Shown here: piece by piece, positions 9,152-18,040 of the stretch
Position numbering within the stretch: the stretch's first letter is position 1
Layout of the letters: each line of letters begins with the position of its first letter
Assembly: GCF_007989825.1 (NCBI RefSeq)
Contig: NZ_BJUA01000001.1
Coordinates: 310,001 to 374,000 of the forward strand
DNA from: Cellulomonas persica
Lineage (GTDB): Bacteria; Actinomycetota; Actinomycetes; Actinomycetales; Cellulomonadaceae
DNA: 64,000 nucleotides
Direction of reading: 5' to 3'
Notes under the pieces: generated by a model
What the model saw: only the letters and a program-made list of their open reading frames with translations
Database searches by the model: none
Told to the model about the DNA's origin: nothing
Made by a program: the position numbers and the translations under genes

Positions 9152-9967
9152 TCACGCGCGGGCGACGACCTCGCCGTGCAGCACCGCGAACCAGCCGTCG
9201 GGCTGGCGACCCCACTCGTGCCACGCGTCGGCGAGCTGCTCGAGCCCCACCTCGTCGGCCAGGCCGTGGTCGATCGCCTGCTTGGCGAAGTTCGACGCGA
9301 CGCAGCGGTCCGCCCACAGGCCCGACCACCACGTGCGGTCCTCGGGAGTCGCGTAGCACCACACGCCGGCGCTCGGCGCGATGCCCTCGGGGTCGAACCC
9401 CGCGGCGCGCACCCAGCTCACCAGGCGCCGGCCGGCGTCGGCCTCGGAGCCGTTCGCCTGCGTGACCTCGTGGTAGAGCGCCGACCACTCCTCCAGCCCG
9501 GCGGACGCGGGGTACCAGGTCATGCCGGAGTAGTCGGAGTCGCGGACGGCGACGATCCCGCCCGGTCGGGCGACGCGGCGCATCTCGCGCAGCGCCGCGA
9601 CCGGGTCGGTCAGGTGCTGCAGCACCTGGTGCGCGTGGACCACGTCGAACGAGTCGTCGTCGAACGGCAGGTGGTAGGCGTCCGCGACCTCGAACGTCAC
9701 GTCGAGCGAGCCGGCCTCGGCCGCCGCCTTGCGCGCGATCTCGACGACCGCCGACGACGCGTCGATCCCGACGACGGCGCCCGGTGCGACCCGCTGCGCG
9801 AGGTCGATCGTGAGGTTGCCCGGGCCGCAGCCGACGTCCAGCAGGCGCGCCCCGGGCTCGAGCGCCGGGAGCAGGTAGGCCGCGGAGTTCTCCGCGGTGC
9901 GCCACCGGTGGGAGCGCAGCACGGACTCGTGGTGCCCGTGCACGTAGACGTCGTTGCTGGTGCTCAC
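9152..9967 (-). CDS. Class I SAM-dependent methyltransferase (UbiE-like)
   Basis: 271 residues with the SAM motif ARLLDVGCGPGNLTIDL (about 45-61), GIDASS at the end of strand 2, and HQVLQHLTDPVAALREMRRV, as in the UbiE/Methyltransf_11 group. The C-terminal part is Trp-rich. The GTG at 9967 is preferred because TACCCT (9973-9978, minus strand) ends 5 nt before it; the 29-nt gap to the FAH-family gene carries that gene's own promoter. The substrate is unknown. Confidence 0.83.
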   Translation of the reverse strand: MSTSNDVYVHGHHESVLRSHRWRTAENSAAYLLPALEPGARLLDVGCGPGNLTIDLAQRVAPGAVVGIDASSAVVEIARKAAAEAGSLDVTFEVADAYHLPFDDDSFDVVHAHQVLQHLTDPVAALREMRRVARPGGIVAVRDSDYSGMTWYPASAGLEEWSALYHEVTQANGSEADAGRRLVSWVRAAGFDPEGIAPSAGVWCYATPEDRTWWSGLWADRCVASNFAKQAIDHGLADEVGLEQLADAWHEWGRQPDGWFAVLHGEVVARA

Positions 9968-10095
9968 ACGCGAGGGTAGGCCCGGCACCCCGGGGGTGAT
10001 CAAGGCACGGGACGCCGCGGCCCATCATGCGAGACACCGGCCACGCCGCACGACGATGACGCCGCGCCCCTCGTCGTCGGCCGTACGGTCGGAGC

Positions 10096-11139
10096 GTGCA
10101 GCGCCTCACGGGTATCGACGTCGCGCGCGGCCTGGCCGTCCTCGGCATGGTCACGGCGCACGTCGGACCCGACGCGCCCGGGCGCACCACGCCCGCGGAC
10201 CGTGTGCTGGAGCTCGCCGACGGACGCTCGTCGGCGCTCTTCGTCGTGCTCGCGGGGGTCTCGCTCGCCCTCATGTCCGGTGGACAGGTGCCCGTGAGCG
10301 GTCGGGACCTGCGTCGCGCACGCGTCCGCGTGTCCGCCCGCGCGGTCGTCGTGCTGCTCGTCGGCCTGGTGCTCGACTCGCTCGACACCCCGATCCTCGT
10401 GATCCTGCCGACCTACGCGGTCCTGTTCCTCGCCGGGTGTCTCGTGCTGCGGTGGTCCGTGCGTGCGCTCGTCGTGGCGGCGGCGGTCCTCGCTGTCGTC
10501 GGGCCGCTCGTGCGGGACGCGGTCACGCTCGGCGGCGGGCCGCAGGGGCCGGGCATGAGCCTCGACCTGCGCGACCTGCTCGTCGGCCCGCACTACCCCG
10601 CGCTCGTCTGGTTCGCCTACCTGCTGGCGGGTCTCGCCCTCGGACGCGGGGACCTCGCGTCACGTGCGGTGCAGCGACGCACCGCACTCGTCGGCGCCGT
10701 GCTCGCGGTGGTCGGCTACGGCGGCGGCTGGGTGGCCCGCCTCGCGGTGGGCGACGCCGCGCTCGCCTCGACGCAGCCGCACTCGTCGACGACGTTCGAG
10801 GTCGCGGGCAACACGGGCGTCGCGCTGCTCGTCGTCGCGGCCAGCCTCGCGCTCGCGCCGCGCGCGCCCCGCCTGCTCGCGCCGATCGCCGCGGTCGGCG
10901 CGCTCGCGTTCACCGCGTACACCACGCAGATCCTCGTCGTCGCGGCGGTCGGGCCCGAGATCGTCTGGGAGCCGCTCGTCACGTCGTGGGTCGTGTTCGT
11001 CGTCGCGACGACCCTGGTCTGCTGGGGGTGGCGCACGTGGCTGGGGCGCGGACCGCTCGAACGCGTCCTGCACGGCGTCTCGACCGCGGTCGCCGAACGG
11101 CTCGTGCCGCGCGAGGTCGAGGCCCGGGAACCGGGCTGA
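10096..11139 (+). CDS. Polytopic membrane protein, HGSNAT/DUF418-type acyltransferase-like
   Basis: 347 residues, about 9-10 hydrophobic segments. The start RLTGIDVARGLAVLGMVTAH and a conserved first helix with D-A-R-G are characteristic of the heparan-alpha-glucosaminide N-acetyltransferase catalytic domain/DUF1624 family, and the C-terminal half resembles DUF418. These proteins are thought to move acyl groups across the membrane onto glycans, but the substrate here is unknown. The GTG at 10096 is preceded by TACGGT (10084-10089) and a 6-nt gap. Confidence 0.75.
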   Translation: MQRLTGIDVARGLAVLGMVTAHVGPDAPGRTTPADRVLELADGRSSALFVVLAGVSLALMSGGQVPVSGRDLRRARVRVSARAVVVLLVGLVLDSLDTPILVILPTYAVLFLAGCLVLRWSVRALVVAAAVLAVVGPLVRDAVTLGGGPQGPGMSLDLRDLLVGPHYPALVWFAYLLAGLALGRGDLASRAVQRRTALVGAVLAVVGYGGGWVARLAVGDAALASTQPHSSTTFEVAGNTGVALLVVAASLALAPRAPRLLAPIAAVGALAFTAYTTQILVVAAVGPEIVWEPLVTSWVVFVVATTLVCWGWRTWLGRGPLERVLHGVSTAVAERLVPREVEAREPG

Positions 11140-11157
11140 TCACGGCGTCGGCGACGG

Positions 11158-11556
11158 TCAGGCCAGCGCGAGGACCGCGGCCACCACCGTGACCAGCGGG
11201 ATCGTCCCCTGGTTGGCTGCGGCGCGCAGCATCCTGCGGTCGGAGGCGGCCAGCACGATCGCCGCCGCGAGCATCGACCCGCACGCGAGCAGCACGAGCC
11301 CGAGGCCCACCGTGCGCGTCCCCTCACCGAGCGCGAGCAGTGCGCCGGCGGCCGCACCGATCGCGAGGAACAGGTTGTAGAAGCCCTGGTTGAACGCCCA
11401 CGGCGCGACCGCGTCGACGTCCTGCGGCTTCGTCGCGAACCGTCGGTGCACGTCCGGGCGCCGGAACAGCACCGCCTCGAGCACGAAGATCACGACGTGC
11501 AGCACCGCGGACAGCAGCGCGAGAACCGCGGCGACGACGACCATGCCCGCCAGCAT
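11158..11556 (-). CDS. DUF1304 family small membrane protein
   Basis: 132 residues with four predicted membrane helices. HVVIFVLEAVLF and the motif NQGFYNLFLAIGA, together with a C-terminal NQGTIPLV, match the DUF1304 family, whose function is not established. The ATG at 11556 is used; a second ATG at 11544 is possible. Convergent with the preceding acyltransferase-like gene (18 nt apart). Confidence 0.78.
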   Translation of the reverse strand: MLAGMVVVAAVLALLSAVLHVVIFVLEAVLFRRPDVHRRFATKPQDVDAVAPWAFNQGFYNLFLAIGAAAGALLALGEGTRTVGLGLVLLACGSMLAAAIVLAASDRRMLRAAANQGTIPLVTVVAAVLALA

Positions 11557-11646
11557 GCCAGCGACACGCACGTCGCGTCTGCCCACACCTCGGCAACGGA
11601 CCCGAGGCGTGCCGGGCCCCGGGCGTGGGCTCCGTACCCTGGAGGC

Positions 11647-12600
11647 GTGACCGCCCCGCAGGCCCAGGCCCCCGCGCTCGTCGTGCTCCCGCACGAGACG
11701 TGGGCCGCGTCGGCGCACGCGCACGCCGAGCGCGCGGACGCGTTCACCGCCGGTCACCGCGAGCGCCGCTCCCGCCAGGAGCGGCACGCGATCGAGGACT
11801 TCCTGTTCGAGTACTACCCCACCAAGCCCGCGCTGCTGCGCCGCTGGCACCCCGGCGCGGGCGTCGCGCTCGCGCCTGGTCCCGACGGCCCCGCCCCGCA
11901 CGCCGCGTGGCGCTGGTACACCGTCGACGACGAGGGTCGCACGCACCTCGACGTCGCGGCGTTCCTCGCGGACCGCGGCAGCACCGTCGCGTACGTCGAG
12001 CAGCTCGTCGGCGCCACCGCCTCCCGCCCTGCCGCGACCGGCTGCTTCGGGCTGCACGAGTGGGCGATGGTCTACCGCCAGGACGCGCACCGGCACCCGC
12101 TGCCGCTGCGGCTCGGGCAGGACGGCACCGACGCCGTCGTCGAGGGGCACCGCATCCGGTGCACGCACGTCGACGCCTTCCGCTTCTTCACGCCGCAGGC
12201 CGCGCCCCGCAACACCCTGCAGCCCACGCGCGAGACGCAACCGGCGCTCGAGCAGCCGGGGTGCCTGCACGCGAACATGGACCTCTACAAGTGGGCGCTC
12301 AAGCTGGGCCCGCTCGTGCCCGGCGACCTGCTGCTCGACACGTTCGAGCTCGCGCGCGAGATCCGGTGCACCGACATGGAGGCCTCGCCGTACGACGTGT
12401 CGTCCTACGGCCTGGCGCCCGTCGCGATCGAGACCCCGGACGGCAAGGCGGAGTACGTCCGCCGGCAGCGCGACTACGCGGTCCGGTCGCGCGACCTCCG
12501 CGCGCGTCTCCTGGCGGCGTGCGGCGCCGCGCGGAGCGAGGCACCGCCGCACGCGGCCGATCACGGACCTCGTCGACGGGTCGGCCGACCCGGGCCCTAG
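11647..12600 (+). CDS. Protein annotated in actinobacteria as 3-methyladenine DNA glycosylase
   Basis: 317 residues. It resembles a conserved actinobacterial protein usually labelled 3-methyladenine DNA glycosylase; recognisable blocks are HPIEDFLF-like (HAIEDFLFEYY), RRWHPGAG, GLHEWAMVYR, HVDAFRFFTP and LHANMDLYKWALKLGPLVPG. I see none of the HhH-GPD motif of AlkA, so the enzymatic label is inherited rather than shown. The GTG at 11647 follows TACCCT (11635-11640) by 6 nt. The last 25 residues are Arg/Pro-rich and not conserved in my memory of the family. Confidence 0.65.
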   Translation: MTAPQAQAPALVVLPHETWAASAHAHAERADAFTAGHRERRSRQERHAIEDFLFEYYPTKPALLRRWHPGAGVALAPGPDGPAPHAAWRWYTVDDEGRTHLDVAAFLADRGSTVAYVEQLVGATASRPAATGCFGLHEWAMVYRQDAHRHPLPLRLGQDGTDAVVEGHRIRCTHVDAFRFFTPQAAPRNTLQPTRETQPALEQPGCLHANMDLYKWALKLGPLVPGDLLLDTFELAREIRCTDMEASPYDVSSYGLAPVAIETPDGKAEYVRRQRDYAVRSRDLRARLLAACGAARSEAPPHAADHGPRRRVGRPGP

Positions 12601-12686
12601 GGACCATTCCTCGTCATCACACGTTCGCTTCAATGAGTGCGGCAACGTCGCCACCAGGCGGCGCCCTGCGGCACCCCGGAGCAGTG

Positions 12687-14276
12687 ATGTCCCAGGTCTT
12701 CGTCTTCCTCGCAGCGCAGCCCGTGCTGCTCCTGTTCGTCGTGATCGGCGTGGGTTCCGCCGTCGGGCACATCAAGGTGCGGGGGGTCGGGCTGGGCGCG
12801 GCCGCCGTGCTCCTGCTGTCGATCGGAGTCGCGGCCTGGTCCGCGTCGTACGGGACGCACCTGGAGATCCCCGAGGAGATCGGCACGCTCGGGCTCGCGC
12901 TGTTCACGTTCTGCGTCGGCCTCGTGTCCGGGGCGACGTTCTTCTCGTCCCTGCGGCGCAGCCTCGGGCCGATCCTCGCGGTCGCGGGCGTGCTCGTCGC
13001 CAGCGCGGTCCTGGCCGTCGGGACCGGCAGCGTGCTGCACCTGGACAAGGCGGTGGTCGCCGGGTCGTGGGCCGGTGCCGTGACCAACACGCCCGCGCTC
13101 GCCGCGGCACGCGACGCCGCGGGCGACGCCACGGGCCCGACCATCGGCTATGCCGTGACCTACCTGTTCGGGGTCGTCGGGATGCTGATCGCCGTGTCCG
13201 TCGCGCTGCGGCACCGGGACAAGGACGCGGACGCGCCGCCGACGCTCGTGAGCCGCACGGTGCGTGTCGAGGTCGCCGACCGCCCGCGCATCCAGGACCT
13301 CGAGGAGCTGCACGGTGAGCGCATCAAGTTCTCCCGCGTGCGGCACGGCGAGACGTCCCCGATCCGCCCGGCCGACGCCACCGACCTCCTGCTGCTCGAC
13401 GACCTGGTGACCGTCGTCGGGCCCAGCGACGAGATCGACGCCGTGACGCGCGAGCTCGGCCACGCGTCGTCGCACCGGCTCGAAGCCGACCGGATGTACC
13501 TCGACGTGCGGCGCATCACCGTGTCCGCGGAGCACGCCGCGGGACGCACCGTGGCCGAGCTCGACCTCGTCGGCCGGTTCGGCGCGACGGTCTCGCGCGT
13601 GCGGCGCGGCGACGTCGACATGGTCGCCACGGACGACCTGCAGATCCAGCTCGGCGACCGCGTCCGCGTGATCGCGCCCCGCGAGCGCATGGCCGAGGTC
13701 TCGAAGTGGTTCGGCGACTCCTCGCGCGGGCTGTCCGACATCATGCCCGTCGTCCTGGGCCTCGGCATGACGGTCGGCATCCTGCTCGGCGCCATCCCGT
13801 TCCCCGTCGCGGGCGGCGAGTTCAAGATCGGCTCCGCGTTCGGCACCCTGCTCGTCGGGCTCGTGCTCGGCAGGATCGGGCGCATCGGCCCGGTGGTGAC
13901 CGCGATGCCCTACACCGCTGCGCAGGCCATGTCCGAGCTCGGTCTGCTGATCTTCCTCGCGCAGGCCGGCTCGCGGGCCGGCGCCCAGATCGGCGCGGCC
14001 TTCACGTCGGGCGAGTGGCTGCGGATCCTCGTCCTCGGCGTCGTCGTCACGAGCTTCGTCTCGACCGGCCTGTACGTCGTCATGCGGCGCGTGTTCCAGG
14101 TCGGCGGGACGCGGCTGTCCGGGATCATGGGCGGCGCCCAGACCCAGCCGGCGATCCTCGCGTTCGCCAACGGACGCACGCAGTACGACGCCCGCGTGGC
14201 TCTCGGGTACGCGCTCGTCTACCCGGCGGCGATGATCACCAAGATCGTCGTGGGGCGCATCCTCGGCGGTCTCTGA
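12687..14276 (+). CDS. AspT/YidE-type membrane transporter with two TrkA-C domains
   Basis: 529 residues. Two membrane blocks (about 1-172 and 348-529, five or so helices each) flank a soluble region (about 178-345) carrying two RCK_C/TrkA-C domains. This is the layout of the aspartate:alanine exchanger (AAEX) family. The repeat motif TNTPAL (GAVTNTPALAAARD) in the first block and GAQTQPAILAFAN in the second are the duplicated signatures. The ATG at 12687 has GGAG (12678-12681) 5 nt upstream; an earlier ATG at 12634 lacks one. Substrate is probably a carboxylate or amino acid, but not determinable. Confidence 0.85.
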   Translation: MSQVFVFLAAQPVLLLFVVIGVGSAVGHIKVRGVGLGAAAVLLLSIGVAAWSASYGTHLEIPEEIGTLGLALFTFCVGLVSGATFFSSLRRSLGPILAVAGVLVASAVLAVGTGSVLHLDKAVVAGSWAGAVTNTPALAAARDAAGDATGPTIGYAVTYLFGVVGMLIAVSVALRHRDKDADAPPTLVSRTVRVEVADRPRIQDLEELHGERIKFSRVRHGETSPIRPADATDLLLLDDLVTVVGPSDEIDAVTRELGHASSHRLEADRMYLDVRRITVSAEHAAGRTVAELDLVGRFGATVSRVRRGDVDMVATDDLQIQLGDRVRVIAPRERMAEVSKWFGDSSRGLSDIMPVVLGLGMTVGILLGAIPFPVAGGEFKIGSAFGTLLVGLVLGRIGRIGPVVTAMPYTAAQAMSELGLLIFLAQAGSRAGAQIGAAFTSGEWLRILVLGVVVTSFVSTGLYVVMRRVFQVGGTRLSGIMGGAQTQPAILAFANGRTQYDARVALGYALVYPAAMITKIVVGRILGGL

Positions 14277-14306
14277 GCCGGCTCCGGATCCGGCCGCGGC
14301 AGGCGC

Positions 14307-15203
14307 TCAGGTGCGCGACGGGGCGGGCGCGTCCCGGTCGCGCGAGACGCGACGCGCGTCGTCCGGGCCGAGCACGAACCGGATCCCGCGCGTCACCACG
14401 TGGCCACCGGCGGTCGCCGCCGCGCGGCGTACCCGCCCGACGCGCCGCAGCCCGAGCTCCTCGACAGCCCACGCGGGCAGCGTCGCGACAGCCGCGCCGC
14501 TGAGCAGCGCGTAGCCCGCCCGCATCGCCGACGGCACGGGCGGCTCGTCGAGCAGGAACCGCGCGGTGTCCCGCGCCTGCTCGCCGGCCGCGAGCGCCGG
14601 GCGGAAGCCCTCGAGAGCGGCGGCGAGGTCCGGGACCGTCTCCGGCAGGTCGTCGGCACCGAGCGCCCGTCCGACGACCGCGGCGTCTCGCAGGTACGCG
14701 TCGGCGCCGGCCGCGTCGAGCGGGCGCCGCCCGAACTGCTGGTGCGCGCGCAGGAACGAGTCGACCTCCGCGACGTGCACCCAGCGCAGCAGCTCGGGGT
14801 CGTCGGCGCGGTACGGCACACCGTCGGGCGTGCGGCCGCGCACGCGCGCGTGCACCGCGCGGACCCGGTCGACCGCCGCCTGCGCGTCGTCGGCGGTGCC
14901 GAACGCGGTGACCGCCAGGAACGTGCTCGTGCGCGCCAGCCGGCCCCACGGGTCCCCGCGGTAGCCCGAGTGGCCCGCGACGCCCGCCATCGCGGCCGGG
15001 TGCAGGGACTGCAGAAGCAGCGCGCGCAGGCCGCCGACGAACATCGACGCGTCGCCGTGCACGCGCCGGATCGCCGCGTCGGGCGCGAACCACCGTGGCC
15101 CGGGCGTGCCGTGGATGCGCTCGCGGCTCTCCAGACCGTCGGGACCTGCCACGCGCAGGAACAGGGCGGTGCCCACGCGGGTGCGCCACGACTCGAGGAT
15201 CAT
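14307..15203 (-). CDS. Oxygenase MpaB/Lcp family protein (DUF2236)
   Basis: 298 residues of the DUF2236 family, which includes latex-clearing protein and mycophenolic-acid MpaB, b-type haem oxygenases. Conserved features are GDASMFVGGLRALLLQSLHP (haem/His region), GYRGDPWGRLARTSTFL, and HVAEVDSFLRAHQQF. The ATG at 15203 lies 6 nt after CAGGAT; a GTG directly before it (15206) is the alternative. Substrate unknown. It is convergent with the AspT-type transporter. Confidence 0.83.
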   Translation of the reverse strand: MILESWRTRVGTALFLRVAGPDGLESRERIHGTPGPRWFAPDAAIRRVHGDASMFVGGLRALLLQSLHPAAMAGVAGHSGYRGDPWGRLARTSTFLAVTAFGTADDAQAAVDRVRAVHARVRGRTPDGVPYRADDPELLRWVHVAEVDSFLRAHQQFGRRPLDAAGADAYLRDAAVVGRALGADDLPETVPDLAAALEGFRPALAAGEQARDTARFLLDEPPVPSAMRAGYALLSGAAVATLPAWAVEELGLRRVGRVRRAAATAGGHVVTRGIRFVLGPDDARRVSRDRDAPAPSRT

Positions 15204-15277
15204 CACCCCATCCTGCGACGGGGTGCGCGCAGGCGCGCGCGGCGGGACGCCGGCGTCCAGCGGGCCCCTGCCGTACC

Positions 15278-16291
15278 TCAGGTCCTGACGTCCAGGGACT
15301 CCGGACCGACCAGACGCCGCAGGGCCGACAGCACCGCGGCCGGCGTGACCGCGCCGACGAGCACGCCGTCGGCGTGCACCGTAGCGCTCGTCACGCCGTC
15401 GCGTGCGAGCACGTCGAGGACCTCGCCGAGCTCGTCGCCGAGCCGTACGACGGGGGCGTCGGGCTGCGCCACGGTCGCGGGGTCCAGGTCGTCGCGCTGC
15501 AGGCGTCCGAGGGCCAGGAGGCGAGCCGTGCGGCCGCGGCCGACGAGGTCGGCGACCGCCGGGGTCGCGGGGCGGGCGACGATCTCGAGCGGGGCCGCGA
15601 GCTGCTCGACGTGCCCGCCCGCGCTCATCACGGCGACGCGCCCCGCCATCCGCACCGCCTCGTCGATGTCGTGCGTCACGAGCATGACGGTGGTGCCGAG
15701 CTCGCGCTGGATGCGCGCGAACTCGTCCTGGAGCCGGCGGCGACCCACCGGGTCGACCGCGCCGAACGGCTCGTCCACGAGCAGGACGGGCGGGTCGGTC
15801 GCGAGCGCGCGCGCCACGCCGACGCGCTGGCGCTCGCCGCCCGACAGCTCGTGCGGGTAGCGGCGGGCGTACCGGTCGGGGGCGAGCCCGACGAGCTCGA
15901 GCAGCTCGGCGACGCGGGTGCGGGTGCGCGTGCGGTCCCAGCCGAGCAGCCGGGGCACGGTCGCGACGTTCTGCGCGACCGTGCGGTGCGGGAACAGGCC
16001 CACGTTCTGGATCACGTAGCCGATGCGGCGCCGCAGCTCGACGACGTCGAGCGCCGCGACGTCACGGCCCTCGACGAGCACGCGCCCGCTGGTCGGCTCG
16101 ACCAGCCGGTTCACCATGCGCAGCGTGGTCGACTTGCCGCATCCCGACGGGCCGACGAGCACGAGGACCTCGCCCGTGCGCACGTCGAGCGAGAGGTCGT
16201 CGACCGCGGCCGGTCCCCCGCCGCTCGACGACGAGCCCGCGGCGTACGACTTCGCCGCGTGCTCGAACCGGATCGCCCACTCGTCGCTCAC
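15278..16291 (-). CDS. Glycine betaine/compatible-solute ABC transporter ATPase
   Basis: 337 residues. Walker A GPSGCGKSTT (about 46-55), Q-loop YVIQNVGLFPH, signature LSGGERQRVGVARAL, Walker B VLLVDEPFGAVDP and the His switch VTHDIDEAV are all present. The C-terminal region after about residue 245 is CBS-like, as in OpuCA/ProV, where it senses ionic strength. Residues 13-30 include a Ser/Gly-rich insertion before the P-loop. The GTG at 16291 follows TAGCGT (16299-16304, minus strand) by 7 nt. It is divergent from the two permeases and the binding protein, which complete the importer. Confidence 0.9.
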   Translation of the reverse strand: MSDEWAIRFEHAAKSYAAGSSSSGGGPAAVDDLSLDVRTGEVLVLVGPSGCGKSTTLRMVNRLVEPTSGRVLVEGRDVAALDVVELRRRIGYVIQNVGLFPHRTVAQNVATVPRLLGWDRTRTRTRVAELLELVGLAPDRYARRYPHELSGGERQRVGVARALATDPPVLLVDEPFGAVDPVGRRRLQDEFARIQRELGTTVMLVTHDIDEAVRMAGRVAVMSAGGHVEQLAAPLEIVARPATPAVADLVGRGRTARLLALGRLQRDDLDPATVAQPDAPVVRLGDELGEVLDVLARDGVTSATVHADGVLVGAVTPAAVLSALRRLVGPESLDVRT

Positions 16292-16456
16292 GCGTCGGAC
16301 GCTAACGGTGCGCACCGACAACCGCGACTGCCCCGTTCGCGTCGCCGTCGCAGGTCACCGTCGTCAACGTGGCTGCGGGCACCGTGCCGGGACCCGCTCG
16401 CGCCGGCGAGCACGCTCGCCGGGCGCGTGTCGGAGGGCGGGTCTACGTTGCCTCCC
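16292..16456. promoter_or_regulatory. Divergent promoter region of the compatible-solute importer
   Basis: 165 bp between the ATPase gene and the first permease gene. It carries TAGCGT on the minus strand (16299-16304) and TACGTT on the plus strand (16444-16449), each about 7 nt from its start codon. No clear operator dyad was found, so osmotic control is not visible in the sequence. Confidence 0.45.
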
Positions 16457-17143
16457 ATGTCCGCGACCGACGCACCACCGAACCCGTGGTTCTCGTGGGA
16501 CTACGTCGCGCGCAACTGGGGCGACATCGAGCGTGCGCTGACCCAGCACGTGTCGCTCACGGTCCAGGCAGTGGTGCTGGCCCTCGTCGTCGCGCTGCCG
16601 CTGGCCGGTCTCGCGCACCTGCGTCCGCGCCTCGCGGGGCCCGTCGTCGGGACGGCGGGCGTCCTGTACACCGTGCCGTCGCTCGCGCTGTTCGCGCTCC
16701 TCGCGCCGTACACGGGGATCGGGCGCACGACCGTGCTCATCGGGCTCGTGCTGTACGCGCTGCTCGTGCTCGTGCGCAACGTCCTCGTCGGGCTCGCGGG
16801 GGTCGACCCGGCCGTGACCGACGCGGCCCGCGGCATGGGCTACGGACGCGTGCGCATGCTGCTGCAGGTCGAGCTGCCCCAGGCGCTGCCGAGCATCGTC
16901 GCGGGTGTGCGCGTCGCAACGGTGACGACGGTCGCGCTCGTGACCGTCGGGGTGGTCGTCGGGTACGGCGGGCTCGGCCAGCTCATGTTCCGCGGGTTCC
17001 GCAGCGACTACCACGCCGAGATCATGACCGCGACGGTGCTGTGCGTGCTGCTCGCGCTGGTCGCGGACCTGCTCGTCGTGCTCGTCGGGCGACTGCTGAC
17101 CCCCTGGCGCTCCGCGCGCGACCGGCAGGCGGCGGCCGCGTGA
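16457..17143 (+). CDS. Compatible-solute ABC transporter permease 1 (OpuCB-like)
   Basis: 228 residues with five to six membrane helices and the BPD_transp_1 EAA loop DAARGMGYGRVRMLLQVELP, which docks to the ATPase. IVAGVRVATVTTVALVTVG is typical of OpuCB/ProW-type permeases. The ATG at 16457 follows TACGTT by 7 nt. It stands 58 nt before the second permease; together with the binding protein they form a plus-strand operon. Confidence 0.9.
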   Translation: MSATDAPPNPWFSWDYVARNWGDIERALTQHVSLTVQAVVLALVVALPLAGLAHLRPRLAGPVVGTAGVLYTVPSLALFALLAPYTGIGRTTVLIGLVLYALLVLVRNVLVGLAGVDPAVTDAARGMGYGRVRMLLQVELPQALPSIVAGVRVATVTTVALVTVGVVVGYGGLGQLMFRGFRSDYHAEIMTATVLCVLLALVADLLVVLVGRLLTPWRSARDRQAAAA

Positions 17144-17201
17144 GCCCCCGCGTCGACGGCCCCACGGAGCGCCGGACCGATGCCCGGACGAGGGGGCGCG
17201 T

Positions 17202-17966
17202 GTGGACCTGCTGACGGAGGCCTTCGCCTGGCTCAACGACCCGCTCAACTGGACGGGACGCAACGGCGTGCTCGCCCTGACCGCCGCCCACGTCCAGGTG
17301 ACGCTGGTCGCCGTGCTGCTGGCGGCGGCGGTCGCCCTGCCCGCGGGCGTCGCGCTCGGGCACGCGCGGCGCGGCGGGACGCTCGGCGTGGTCGTGGCGA
17401 ACACGACGCGCGCGCTGCCGACGCTCGCCCTGCTCACGCTGCTGGCCTCGGCCGGACTGTTCGGCAACACCGCGACCGTGCTCGCGTGTGCGGTGTTCGC
17501 CGTCCCACCGCTGCTCACCAACACCGTCACCGGGCTGGCCGGCGTCGACCGGGACGTGCTCGACGCGGCGCGCGGCCTCGGGATGAGCGGGCCGCGACGG
17601 CTCTGGCTCGTCGAGCTCCCGCTCGCGGTGCCGCTCGTCGCCGCGGGCGTGCGCACCGCGGTGGTCCAGGTGCTCGCGACCGTGCCGCTCGCGGCGCTCG
17701 TCGGTGGCCGCAGCCTCGGGTCGGTCGTCGTGTCCGGTTTCGCGACACAGCGGTACGGACAGGTGCTCGCCGGCGGTCTGCTCGTCGCCGCGCTGTGCCT
17801 CGTCGCCGAGGGTCTCCTCGCGCTCGCCCAGCGCACCGTGACCCCGAGGGGCGTACGAGAAGCCGCGGGGCGGGGCCGGCGCCCCCGGCGTGGGCTGACC
17901 GCCGCCGACCCCGTCCCCGCTGTTGCCACGGCGCGCGGTCCCGGTTCGAATGGGATCACGCGATGA
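17202..17966 (+). CDS. Compatible-solute ABC transporter permease 2 (OpuCD-like)
   Basis: 254 residues; the same fold as the previous gene, with EAA loop DAARGLGMSGPRRLWLVELP and AAGVRTAVVQVLATVPLAALV. The start LTEAFAWLNDPLNW resembles other actinobacterial OpuCD-type permeases. The GTG at 17202 has AGGGGG (17191-17196) 5 nt upstream. Its stop overlaps an ATG (ATGA at 17963) that reads into the binding-protein frame, so the three plus-strand genes are coupled. Confidence 0.9.
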   Translation: MDLLTEAFAWLNDPLNWTGRNGVLALTAAHVQVTLVAVLLAAAVALPAGVALGHARRGGTLGVVVANTTRALPTLALLTLLASAGLFGNTATVLACAVFAVPPLLTNTVTGLAGVDRDVLDAARGLGMSGPRRLWLVELPLAVPLVAAGVRTAVVQVLATVPLAALVGGRSLGSVVVSGFATQRYGQVLAGGLLVAALCLVAEGLLALAQRTVTPRGVREAAGRGRRPRRGLTAADPVPAVATARGPGSNGITR

Positions 17967-18040
17967 CCGCACCGCCCGCCCCGCAGCACGCCCACCAGAC
18001 CTCCTGTCCTGTCCCGCTCACCGGCCGCCCTGGAGTCACC

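Noticed and set aside
12601..12686. Upstream ATG at 12634 as start of the AspT-type transporter
   Set aside because: It would add 18 residues with no helix and no ribosome binding site; the ATG at 12687 has GGAG at correct spacing.
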